64,000 nt of DNA from Plazaster borealis (Eukaryota; Echinodermata; Asteroidea; Forcipulatida; Labidiasteridae): contig CM037472.1 of NCBI GenBank assembly GCA_021014325.1, positions 18,585,063 through 18,649,062 of the forward strand. The letters are read 5' to 3'. This document shows positions 22,201 to 31,800 of the stretch, piece after piece. A program made the position numbers and the translations under genes. Under the pieces are notes generated by a model. The model ran no database searches, was not told the origin of the DNA, and saw only the letters and a program-made list of their open reading frames with translations. Numbering within the stretch: position 1 is the stretch's first letter; each line of letters begins with the position of its first letter.

Positions 22201-24603
22201 ATCTGTACCCTAATTCTCTTGTCATCTAATACCAAGTTCTTCATTTTGAAGTCAATACCTGTTGAATAAGTTTTAAACAACATTATAATTTTATGGAGCT
22301 CTCCCATAGTCCCAATCCCTCCCTAGTTAAAACTAAACACAATGCCCCCCCCCTAAAAATTATAGGTAGGGTTATTGTTTGGTTTTTATCAACGTAATGC
22401 TGATTTATAGGCAAAGTTATCAAGAAAGATACCCCAAAAGTCACCTGTGAAAGTTTCAGTACAATACAGTGTCTAAATGTACTTGTAGAAAAAACAGCAA
22501 AACACTGTCCACGTTTAGCATGGTGACAACAGGTACCAACCACATCTCTGGCCACATTGAGGGCAGCATTCAAACAACACCTATGAAATTTCTAATCAAC
22601 GAGGGCACTTCAGTCCGGACAAGAAAAGTTCACAGGATGCTTACCACCATTACTGCCACAATCTTTATTAACAAATAGGCTTTCAGAAAAAAATTACTAC
22701 AATTTGTTTCCAGGGCCATTATTATCAAAATGACCAACAACAATCTCGATATTAAAAGCTGGGTTATTTCCCCAAAAAGTCACTTTGTTGACAGCAAAAC
22801 AGCCGCAAGTATTGAGTAAGAAATTTTAGTTTTTGAAGAGGTTTGTGCATGTAATTCTGCGAGAAAGATGCACTAGTACTAGTAGTAATTGTGAATGTAC
22901 ATGTATATGTATCCTCCCGTGTCCGGTTTTCGATGTACTATGCCTTTTTCTTTGAATTGAAAAAAAAATAATGATGCCATATATCAACTGATGCCCTAAT
23001 TACCTTCCTTTGTTTATAAGAAGTATGTAAAAATATATTAAAACTTGATAGACATTGAAACTTTCACACCATGCACCGATCTTCGATGACTTCAATAGCG
23101 TCCCCGTGTTTTGAGTTTGACCTGTTTTCGAGGCAAACAAGAAAGTATGGTGTCCTGGTGAAGCCATACGCAGAAGAAACATCTGCAGTGACTTCAAGTG
23201 TTCTGTGAGACGTTGTGTATGACTCTATAGCCAGCAGTTGTCTTCATTTTATTCAAAATATGTTTTATTTAATTTGAAAAATTACGATGGTAATTTGCAA
23301 AAACTAAAAAAAAAAAAATAAAAAAAAAAGTGTCAATAAGTCTTGGCTTTCAAATCTGATTTTTGTAAAAGTTTTGAATCTTTTTATGTTTCTTAACATT
23401 TATAATAAAGCATATCAATAAACAGTGATATTTGAATCACCAAGCCAATGTTTAAATTTTAATGTTATTAATAATAAATGATATGAGGGTTTAAAAAAAA
23501 AATTCTCCAGACTGTTAGAAAATGATATAAGGCACATGGCTTCTTTAAGCCTCTGTATTTTTTTCCCCGGAATGCTCAGCAGAATTTTAAGTCACATGAT
23601 TTTATCATCGTGAATTGTGAATTGAAAGATTGTTCGATGAAACTTTTTCGGCGGGCAAATTTTTTTTTATGGCCCCGACAGTATGACATATTTTTGTACC
23701 TTGTAGAAATGCCTAAAATACCACAAATTTTTGCAATACAAGTGCAACTTGCCAGTGGAGCCTCACATAATTCTAAGTTTTGGTCAAAGGAGAGGAGACT
23801 CTTTGCTTGGCAAGTCAAACCACAAAAATTGTATGTAGGGACTGTTTACATCGCGCGCAGAGAGGTAAAAGATTTGCATCGATTTCAGGGATGCCCTGAA
23901 AACAGGACCTCCTACGGTACAGTGTGTTGAGAAAGTTTTAGATGAGTACAAAGGAAACTGAAGTTATTGCTGGCTGTTGAACTATCATTCAATGACCGTT
24001 TTGAAAACGTATAGCGTTACGGAGGCCCAACATGGTGGGGGTGGGGGTTGCTAAATATGGCTTATGGAGGAGCATTATAGTTTCTAGAACTGAAGTATAC
24101 GAGGCCAATAACAGGAACAGCATCATATTTTATTACATTTCCATCATCTTATTAATAATTATCACATCCCAATAAATGAAAGCATATAGATTAGAGGTAT
24201 AAAGATTAATTGGTTTTTGTCTAATAAATCATTCAGTCAATGGCATGTCATTCAAAATTCAATGCTCCAACCAAATCCAAAGTCCAATTGCATTCATTCA
24301 ATTAAATATTAATAAAATAAAATAATAACTGCTGTCTATTCCATTATTGAATGTCCTTCAAAGTCTCTCTTTATTATGATTTGATGTTAGTCACGTACCT
24401 GACTGCTCCCTTGTTATTCTTCATAGATTTTCAAGGTATTCTAAAATATACATTACATGATTCTTGGAACATTACACACCTATTGTTGATATGTGCGGCG
24501 TGATGAAACCTTCGTCGGTGTATCTGCACAGCATACACGTCTTGCCAACTCCAGAATCGCCGATCATCAAAAGCCGGATCAGTATATCGTACTGTTTCGC
24601 CAT
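16297..24603 (-). CDS. Rab small GTPase, Rab15-like
   Basis: Seven exons on the minus strand: 24603-24480, 22258-22198, 19614-19554, 18671-18594, 18282-18193, 17630-17565 and 16446-16297. All borders are GT-AG, phases match, and the product is 209 residues. Start [22 protein letters not shown] gives the P-loop at residues 15-22; switch I STIGIDF; WDTAGQE at 62-68 with Gln67; NKSD at 121-124; ETSA at 149-152; C-terminal Cys-Cys for double prenylation. The protein should act as a membrane-bound switch in vesicle traffic. MAKQYD, LCRY and QYFRRAQG fit Rab15 best, but Rab8/10/13 are close relatives, so the symbol is left open. The 3' end of exon 6 with its donor is triplicated in the following intron. 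Confidence 0.95.
16497..16717. mobile_element. MITE V copy 2
   Basis: CAGGGTTTGCC at the left and GGGAGAACGCTG at the right; lies in the last Rab intron. Confidence 0.6.
17243..17585 (-). repeat. 116-bp tandem triplication including the end of Rab exon 6
   Basis: Units begin at 17243, 17354 and 17470 (111, 116 and 116 bp). Each contains about 21 nt like the 3' end of exon 6 plus a donor site. The real donor is at 17564 and copies lie at 17448 and 17332, exactly 116 bp apart. Use of a downstream donor would shift the frame, since 116 is not a multiple of three. Confidence 0.9.
17940..18115 (-). mobile_element. tRNA-derived SINE, copy S6 (partial)
   Basis: On the minus strand it shows the tRNA-like head, a degenerate box B and the TTAAGCAAGACACTTAACC block. 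It lies between Rab exons 6 and 5. Confidence 0.65.
19661..19785 (+). mobile_element. TTAA-flanked MITE, copy G (5' fragment)
   Basis: Starts after TTAA with AGGCAGGGTATACTTTGGG and keeps CTCAATTGGTCAGTGAAGTT, then breaks off. No matching right end is found. Confidence 0.65.
20261..20864 (+). mobile_element. PIF/Harbinger relic, non-autonomous
   Basis: Ends GGAGCAGATTGCA and TGCAATCCGCCCC are inverted, followed inward by many CGGTCTTA and AGACCG blocks in both orientations. The centre carries a short start of a Harbinger nuclease-type transposase. The exact target duplication is unclear because the left flank shares GGA with the end. It lies in the Rab intron between exons 3 and 2. Confidence 0.6.
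20444..20620 (+). pseudogene. Truncated N terminus of a Harbinger transposase
   Basis: A 58-codon frame beginning [16 protein letters not shown], with [15 protein letters not shown] further in, resembles the N-terminal region of HARBI1-like nucleases (Arg-Tyr-x-Phe-Pro followed by a helix). The frame ends at 20618-20620, and no catalytic DDE region follows. It is a remnant inside the element, not a working gene. Confidence 0.6.
21005..21991. mobile_element. Roughly 1-kb inverted-repeat element flanked by TTAT
   Basis: Begins GGGTCATTCCATGCCAA and ends TTGGCATGGAATGACCC, with TTAT directly on each side. The inverted ends remain alignable inward for over 100 bp, including GTCTCAGATTTT and TTTTAGAATCCTAC. 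No transposase is seen. Four 83-bp direct repeats fill the interior. Confidence 0.8.
21397..21728 (+). repeat. Four 83-bp direct repeats
   Basis: AGGCTAAAATGTAGG recurs at 21401, 21484, 21567 and 21650, a constant 83-bp step. The units are about 95% alike and contain TATACCTTGATATGCAAAT and TTTTGACAGTAGATTCTAGT. Confidence 0.93.
22360..22600. repeat. Dispersed repeat R, copy 2
   Basis: Collinear with copies at 9810-10085 and 43262-43475. Lies in the first Rab intron, just 5' of exon 2 on the minus strand. Confidence 0.6.
22680..24420. other. Rab intron 1, no further feature seen
   Basis: AT-rich intron. A 106-codon open frame at 23610-23930 has no recognisable motif and is taken as chance. 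Confidence 0.5.
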
Positions 24604-25094
24604 TTTTCAAACTCAACGAAATTATCAAAATGCTATCGGGAATACTAGAAATATTTTACATAATTTGGACTGAATTGGGAGGTACAATTTACTGAGAAGT
24701 CGTGGTAAATCGTACGTTTTAACACCCATAAAATGATGACACTGTTTTTATTATTGGGCTCTGTACCGAAGCTAGCACACTGGGTCGACTCCGAAATAGC
24801 CAGCCGCGGAATGGCCAGCCGCATATTCAGAAAATTAGAACACATGCAGTACAGGGAGGTGACAAAATGTCTCATTCGACTCATTTCTGTCGGTGAATCC
24901 CTTATTTTTTCCGAACGAAAACTGAAATATTGGCTATAACTTACCGATTTTTATTTCATAATATTGAAATGTTATAGCTATAAGTCATTCTAAAGCTTAA
25001 AACAAAGAAAAAAAACACCCAGTAAATGTTAGAAAATAAGCCTCGAACACGGAGACAATGTGCGTGTATAAAATACTAAAACATATTTTGAAAG

Positions 25095-25700
25095 AATTTG
25101 TACCCTTCTTGAAGACTGTTATACACTGGGCACACCAAATGTTTGAGTTGGCTAATTTGGTCCACTATATTGGTTAATTAAGCATAGTTACACAGACGCC
25201 ATTTTCCATCTATAACACGCACAATATTGCCCATGCATTTGAGTCAACTACCTCTTTAAAAGATTTTGTACCCTTCTTAATCAGTAAAAAATTTGGGGGG
25301 TTTTGCCCAGAATCTTGAAGACTGTTCACTGGGCATACCATTTTGTTTTAGCTGGCTAATTTGGTCCACTAATAAGTGGTTAATTAAGCACAGTTATACA
25401 GACGCCATTTTCCATCTATACACGCACAATTGCCCATGCATTTGAGTCAACTATACCTCTTTCAAAGATTTTGTACATTTTAGTCAACTGTACCTCTAAA
25501 AGAGTTTGGACCCTTCATTATCATTAATTTTGTTGCCCAGAATCTTGAAGACTGTTACACTGGGCACACCAAATTTTGAACTGGCTAATTTGGGTCCACT
25601 AATAAGTTGTTAATTAACCATAGCTATACAGACGCCATTTCCACCATATACGCACAATTGCCTATAAGTATAATCCGGTTATAAACAAGGCCCTTTAAAA
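25095..25700. repeat. Three tandem units of 205-230 bp upstream of the Rab gene
   Basis: CTTGAAGACTGTT recurs at about 25109, 25314 and 25544. Each unit also carries TGGCTAATTTGG, GTTAATTAA, ACAGACGCCATTT and CACGCACAAT. It lies about 500 bp upstream of the Rab start codon. Confidence 0.85.
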
Positions 25701-26485
25701 TAATTTGTACCCTTGTTATGAGTAAAAGTGTAAGTTTAAGATCAAATTTTGTTTTGTTAATGTTTTTTACACATTAACAGTAATGGAACACTCCCCCTCT
25801 AAAAAGAAACAGAAGCTAATTTTACTTATCCACAAGTATCCAAGCCTTGTTGAATTTGTTTACTGAGTAGGAGGCCGAAAACATTATTTCAGATTGGATC
25901 GTCTAGATGGTGCCCCATGGGGAGGCAATCGGGGGTGGGGTGTGTGAAAGAAAGAAAACACACTTCACCGTTTGATTGTTATTCTTTTATTTGAACAAAA
26001 ATTGTAAGCAAATATGAAATCAAGAAAATAGTGTATATTTTGTTGCATATTTCTAATCAATAGTCAATCAAAGAGTGTGTATATGTGGGTAGGCATTTGC
26101 AGAGCTGTGGGGACTTTTACACAATGGAACAAAGGTCCCCTCAAGGTTTTTCTTTGTTTAACTGGGTCCCCACAAGGGGATTCTTTAGAAAAGGGAATAA
26201 CAGAACAACAATAGGAAGTCCCCACAACTCTCTGTGCAAAAAAAGTGTGTGTGTGTGTGGGGGGGGGGGGGCATCTGATATGCTGGTCCCCCCCCCAGTC
26301 TTAAAAGTGGTGGGGGGGGGGGATATGTCTCTCCCGTCCCCCACCCATCGACCACCATAAACCAGCATGGGCAGCAGAAGTAGAAATACTACCGGCATTC
26401 TTCTTGGTCATATTTCTCATAAACAAGGCATTTTGAGAGAAAAAACCAAAAGCGGTTTATTAATTTTGTTTGTTTGTTGTTTGTT
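25700..26485. other. Intergenic with low-complexity runs
   Basis: G and C runs with a TG tract at about 26245-26330. The open frames across it are low-complexity artefacts. Confidence 0.5.
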
Positions 26486-26489
26486 TTAA

Positions 26490-26835
26490 AGGCACTGTAC
26501 ACGTTTGGTAATTACTCAAAATATATATTAGCATAACAACTTACTTGGTAACGAGCAACAAAGAGCTGTTGATAGTATAAAGCATTGTGAGAAACGACTC
26601 CCTCTGAAGTAACGTAGTTTTGAGAAAGAGGTAATTTTTCACTAAAATAATAAAAACTTCTTGCAAGAAGTTTTTATTCCTATCTGAAAGCACACAAATT
26701 TGTACAACAATGGTGTTTTTCTTTCATCATTTTCTTGCAACTTCGATGACCAATTGAGCCCAATTGATACACCAAAATGGATACACCAACATGAGAACAC
26801 TGGTCTTTGACAATTACCAAACGTGTACGATGCCT
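26490..26835 (-). mobile_element. TTAA-flanked MITE, copy H
   Basis: Main-family copy in minus orientation, TTAA at 26486-26489 and 26836-26839. Confidence 0.85.
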
Positions 26836-26950
26836 TTAATGAATTAGGGTCAAATTACTTGTTACTTTGCTGTAGCTGCATTACAGACCCAGCTACTTCC
26901 CCACAGATTATCAGGGTCTAATGTTCAAATACCCACAAGACTTGCATAGC

Positions 26951-27103
26951 CTGGGCTCGATTTCACAAAGAGCTGAGATTGATCTTAACTGCGAATCAAT
27001 ACATAATTGCTAAGCAAAGTGTGATGTCACAATACAAATCATGATGGTTATAATGACAACTCATCTTAAGATGAATCTTAGTGCTTTGTGAAGTCGTGTC
27101 CCG
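26951..27103. mobile_element. Foldback MITE W, copy 1 (uninterrupted)
   Basis: Ends GGGCTCGATTTCACAAAG and CTTTGTGAAGTCGTGTCCC are inverted. Serves as the empty-site reference for the split copy at 48299-48675. Confidence 0.65.
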
Positions 27104-27624
27104 TTCGTACAGGAGCTTTTACAAAATGCAGGGTGTTACAAGGTTATTCTGTAAGTTCAGTTTACCTCTTTTTATAACTTTGTGGTGGAGATCAGGACTG
27201 AATAACTGGAGTAAGTCACAGTAAATAAAAATATAAATAAAAAGGAACAACAAAAATAGGTTAATAAATAAAAAAAGTAATGAAAAATACAAATTATCCT
27301 TATACAATACATACTATGCTTTTACAATTGACTTTTCAGATAATGCAATCTGATTAGAATAAATTACAATATTACTATTGTATGTACATGGATGTCTATA
27401 CTTATTCAACATAAATTACATTTCATTACAAATCTTCTTCGCTGGGCAAGAAATCTGCAATATTCTTTATTTTTTCAATAATCAGCAGCGGATGCTGTTT
27501 GTAATCCATTGGCAATAATTATATGCTTAAAAGGTATGTACACAAATTCTCAGTGTCCTATAAAAGTGAGAATTACAAGAAAATTTCACTAGTAGATATG
27601 GAAGTGTAAACAAGATTACACGTA
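27104..27624. other. Intergenic AT-rich sequence, nothing recognised
   Basis: No exon or repeat match found within the window. Confidence 0.5.
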
Positions 27625-27975
27625 TTATACAGGATTGGTAGAGCTGACAAAATAGTCGCAGACAGTGTTCATGCTTTGTGTGATCAACCATACATCAAAT
27701 AACAAACCTGTGTAAATTTGGGCTTAATCCATTGTGTGAGTCAGGAGATAATAGTGAAAAACCATGCACAACTTTCAGCATGTAAACACATTGTCCTTAA
27801 TTTTGGTTGTAACAACCGAAATCAGCTGTTGCGTTTTTTAGGTTTCCAGAAACAGTTTTCTCGAACACGACTTTATTTCAGAGGGAAATTGTTCTAGTAT
27901 GAACTTCATAATCAGTAAGCTTTCAGACTAAAACTAAACAATGATATTTTTTATCCTGCATAATACCTTTAAAGA
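27625..27975 (+). repeat. Dispersed repeat Z, copy 1
   Basis: Contains TTTTGGTTGTAACAACCGAA and ATCAGCTGTTGCG, shared with about 43480-43680 and, in inverse orientation, 61430-61930. Blocks such as TAACAAACCTGTG and a final CTTTAAAG suggest a distant member of the TTAA MITE group. Confidence 0.5.
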
Positions 27976-27995
27976 AGATTCTGATCATTGCTGAT

Positions 27996-28335
27996 CGGGG
28001 TGTCATGTTTAGAGCATCGAACTCAAATTCCGATGGTTAAGTCATCGGGGTGTGGGTTCGAATCCCGATCATGACACTTGTATCCTTGAGCAAGATACTT
28101 TACTATAATTGCTTCTCTTCACCCAGGGGTAAAAATGGGTACCTGCGAGGGTAGAAGTTGACATTGTGTTTGGAAAAGCCTTCGGAGCGCCACAGCAGCT
28201 CGGGGCTGTATACTCCCCAGGGAGCTGAGAAAGATTAAAGGAATGTTATTGGTCCAATGACCAGGGCACTAATGTAAAGCGCATTGAGACGTTATTGTAA
28301 AATGCGCTACATAAGAACTAGTTATTATTATTATT
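27996..28335 (+). mobile_element. tRNA-derived SINE, copy S1
   Basis: Full-length plus-strand copy. The tRNA-like head has box B GGTTCGAATCC at 28055-28065. It is followed by CCTTGAGCAAGATACTTTAC, a GGGAGCTGAGAAAG body and a (ATT)n tail after GCGCTACATAAGAACTAG. It is the best preserved SINE in the window, about 520 bp beyond the EXOC5 stop codon. Confidence 0.85.
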
Positions 28336-28496
28336 ATTACAAGCAAAGATTCCAGATCTCATTAAAAATGTCAACTTCTGCAGAACCACCTTTGAATGGT
28401 GACACAATGGAATTTACACTAAGTATACACATAAAAGTGAATGCCAGCTTTGGAGCTCTGGGAGTAGCAAAGCATGAGCATAGTGTGAGCATAGGG

Positions 28497-28712
28497 GTCA
28501 TGTCACACAGGCAATTTACAGGCAACCTCTTCCAGGCAATCTCCATGAAGACAAAACATTCACATGTCAATTTCCACACAATTGTGCTGTGGACAGTAAG
28601 ACACTAATTGAAAAAAATGTCCCTTGCGCTACCAAAGTGATCCTTTTGCATGCAGTGCAGTTGGTTGCCTCCAAGTTGCCTGTCAAAAAATTGCCCTGTG
28701 TGACAAGGCCTT
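28497..28712. mobile_element. MITE with TGTCACACAGGCAATTT ends
   Basis: TGTCACACAGGCAATTTACA at the left is mirrored by AAATTGCCCTGTGTGACA at the right, with CAGGCAACC repeated inside on both arms. An open frame of 107 codons across it is a shadow. Confidence 0.65.
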
Positions 28713-28854
28713 AGTGTAGCAACCGGTTTGGGACTAGTGACTTTATCAACACAATACTGTTACACATTGAGGAAGCATTATTGGAGAGCCGAACTTCTTT
28801 ATATTGGATGATTAGAGGTGTGTTATCAGGGAAATAGATGACTTACTGAGCTTG

Positions 28855-31800
28855 CTACCTGAGCTGCTGGGCAATCTTTGCTGTCTTGAAGTCTGCTCGA
28901 AGCTGAACAAATGACATAGGGGTGCTCTTGTCCAGACCACCCTAGCAAAGAAAATACAAATATTGCTACTTAGTGTTGGTATACACAGTTTGTTTTAAAA
29001 CGTTGCAAGAAAACTGAAGGCAAAAACCCCAAATAAGACTTGTGTTAAGACTTTCCTTTAAAACTTGTTTTCCTCGTAAACTTAAAACAAGCACAACAAT
29101 GAAATTACATAAAACATTAACAGTTGTTTGTTGATGATATTTTGCGGTTGAATGAGTGACATGTTTTTGGAAAGCAAGAGGATTGGAATGAGTGTACAAT
29201 TCATTTATTATTTATGAAACAAAAGTTTGGATTAGATAAATGTAAGTTTCTTGAAACTAGAGAATGAAAAATTAAAAATTATAGGTTGCGACAGATATAC
29301 TAGGAAATTTTCCACTGTTTATGTCTGAACATACAGAACAGAACAATCGGTATGGAAAAGTGGGTATACCCCCATGGAGACGGCTGTCCCATAGCATTGC
29401 CCACCAGAATAAATGAGCGCTTCTTAAAAACCAATGATGGATTATAGACTATTAGACAAGTTACCAGTCTTACCAGTTGTTCTCCAGTAATGACAGACTT
29501 GATGTTCTCAGGCACTACTACAAGGAGATTACAGAGTGCATGGAGTTTCTCAAATAGTGAATTCACCATTGGAACCTTGAAGGATTTAACTAGACGGCGG
29601 TATTCATTCACATCACAAATCACCAACATGGCCCCTGCAATTATAGATTAAAGGTATCGTACACATTTGGTAATGACTCAAAACAAATAATATTAGCATA
29701 AAAACTTACTTGATAACAAGCAACGGAGAGCTGTTGATAGTATAAAACATTGTAGGAAACGACTCCCTCTGAAGTAACGTAGTTTATGAGAAAGAGGTAA
29801 TTTGCAAGAAGTTTTTATTCCTATCTGAAAGCACACAATTGTACAACACGGGTGTTTTTTCTTTCATCATTTTCTTGCAACTTCGATGACCAATTGAGCC
29901 CAAATTTTCACAGGCTTGTTATTTTATGCATATGTTGGGATACACCAATTGAGAACACTGGTCTTTGACAATTTCCAAACGTGTTCAGTGCCTTTAAGCA
30001 GTAAGAAAAACAATGGTCATGAAAGAAGATCGGATGATAATAAGAGCATTAGAACCTTTTGAGTAGTCTGGCGATGTTAGTTTGTTAATGTTGTCGCCGG
30101 CAACACAAATTACTGAAGAAGAGATCTGGGCCCAGTTTCACAGAGCTGCTTAAGCACAAAAAGTAGCTAAGCACAACAAAATTATGCTTACCAGACTAAG
30201 GTTACCAGCCAAACTACCATATCACGTGTACAATTTGTGACTGGTATCCTGCTCATTTCTGCTAAGCAGAAAATTGTTAAGCAATATTTTCTGCTTAAGC
30301 AGCTCTATGAAATTGGGCCCTGTATTGGAAGAGATCTGTATCAGAGCAGTGCTGGCTCTACACTGAAACCTCTGAATCCCTATAAAGAGACCATTATCTC
30401 AAACATTCTTCAGTCTCCTTATGATGACTACAATCCCGGCCATATCTTGTTGGGCCCCCTCCGATCCATTCAATGTTGGTTCTCATTGCGCGGTCTGCGC
30501 TCCTTACAACATTGAGCGGGGGAACGGGGGAACGGGGGAGGGTATGTTTATTGTCACGTGGCCCAAGCATTTTGGCCAGGATTGTAGAGCAGGCTAGTCG
30601 AAATGTTGAAACCAATTAATAACTCACTTCGCAGCAGTGAAGTTAATAACGAGAAGTCTCTTCGATCAACTAAGTAGTAGTCCCGGCCAATTTCCCATTT
30701 TATATATATGCTCATTAACCTGGGCCCAATTTCATAGAGCTGCTTAAAGGCACTGGACACGTTTGGTAACTACTCAAAATATATATTAGCAAAAAAACTT
30801 ACTTGGTAACGAGCAACGGAGAGCCGTTGATAGTATGAAACATTGTGAGAAACGACTTCCTCTGAAGTAATGTAGTTTTAAAGAAAGAGGTAATTTCTCA
30901 CTAAAATATTTGATTCTGGAAAAGACCTTTTCAGGCATATGAAAGCACACAAATTTGTGCAACAAGGGTGTTTTTTCTTTCATTATTTTCTTGCAACTTC
31001 GATGACCAATTGAGCCCAAATTTTACCAGGTTGGATATTTTATGCATATGTTGGGATACACCAAGTGAGAATACTGGTCTTTGACAATTACCAAACGTGT
31101 CCATTACCTTTCAGCACAAAATTTAGCTCAGCACAAAAAACAATTTGCAGACCAGAAAAAGGGTTACCAGCCAACATGCAATGTCACATGTACAATCTAT
31201 GACCGGTATCCTGCTTAGCAGCAAATTGTAGCAATATTTTCTGCTTAAGCAGCTCAATACATTGGGGCCCAGATCATGGAGATGGGTCTTAGGCCCGAAT
31301 TAGCGGCTATGGCTACGGCTACGGCTGGATCATCATGCATCGAAGTATAGGACAACCTGAGCAACACCATTAGCAACAGTCATAGCCGTAGCTGTATCCG
31401 CCAATTCGGATACGGCACTACACTGACCTAATGAGTTGTATGTATACTGTTGAAGATGATCGTAGATTACACGGTGAAACCTGATGCCAAACTCCATCAA
31501 CACTGCCGTCACATTCTTGCCATCCAGACAACGTTTAATTGAGTCAACTTGCTTCTCAATGAACGGGATCACCTTAGCACATGCCTGAACAGAGTGGATT
31601 GACAGGGATAATGTCATTGGTTTTTGTAACAAATAAATTCATATAAACTCAATGAATGCCTGGCTGAAGGATGTAAGGCTGTATTGTATTTTTAAATACC
31701 CATTGCAGCACACCCCTTGTTCACTTTAATCAGATGCACATTTATTTTGCAGAAAGTTGTAGATGCATACTCCAAGATACTTCAAAACCTCCCATATGCT

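Noticed and set aside
23610..23930. 106-codon frame in Rab intron 1
   Set aside because: No similarity to a known family and AT-rich codon use like the surrounding intron.
28055..28065. tRNA gene from a perfect box B
   Set aside because: It is the head of SINE S1; the body and ATT tail are shared by several other copies.
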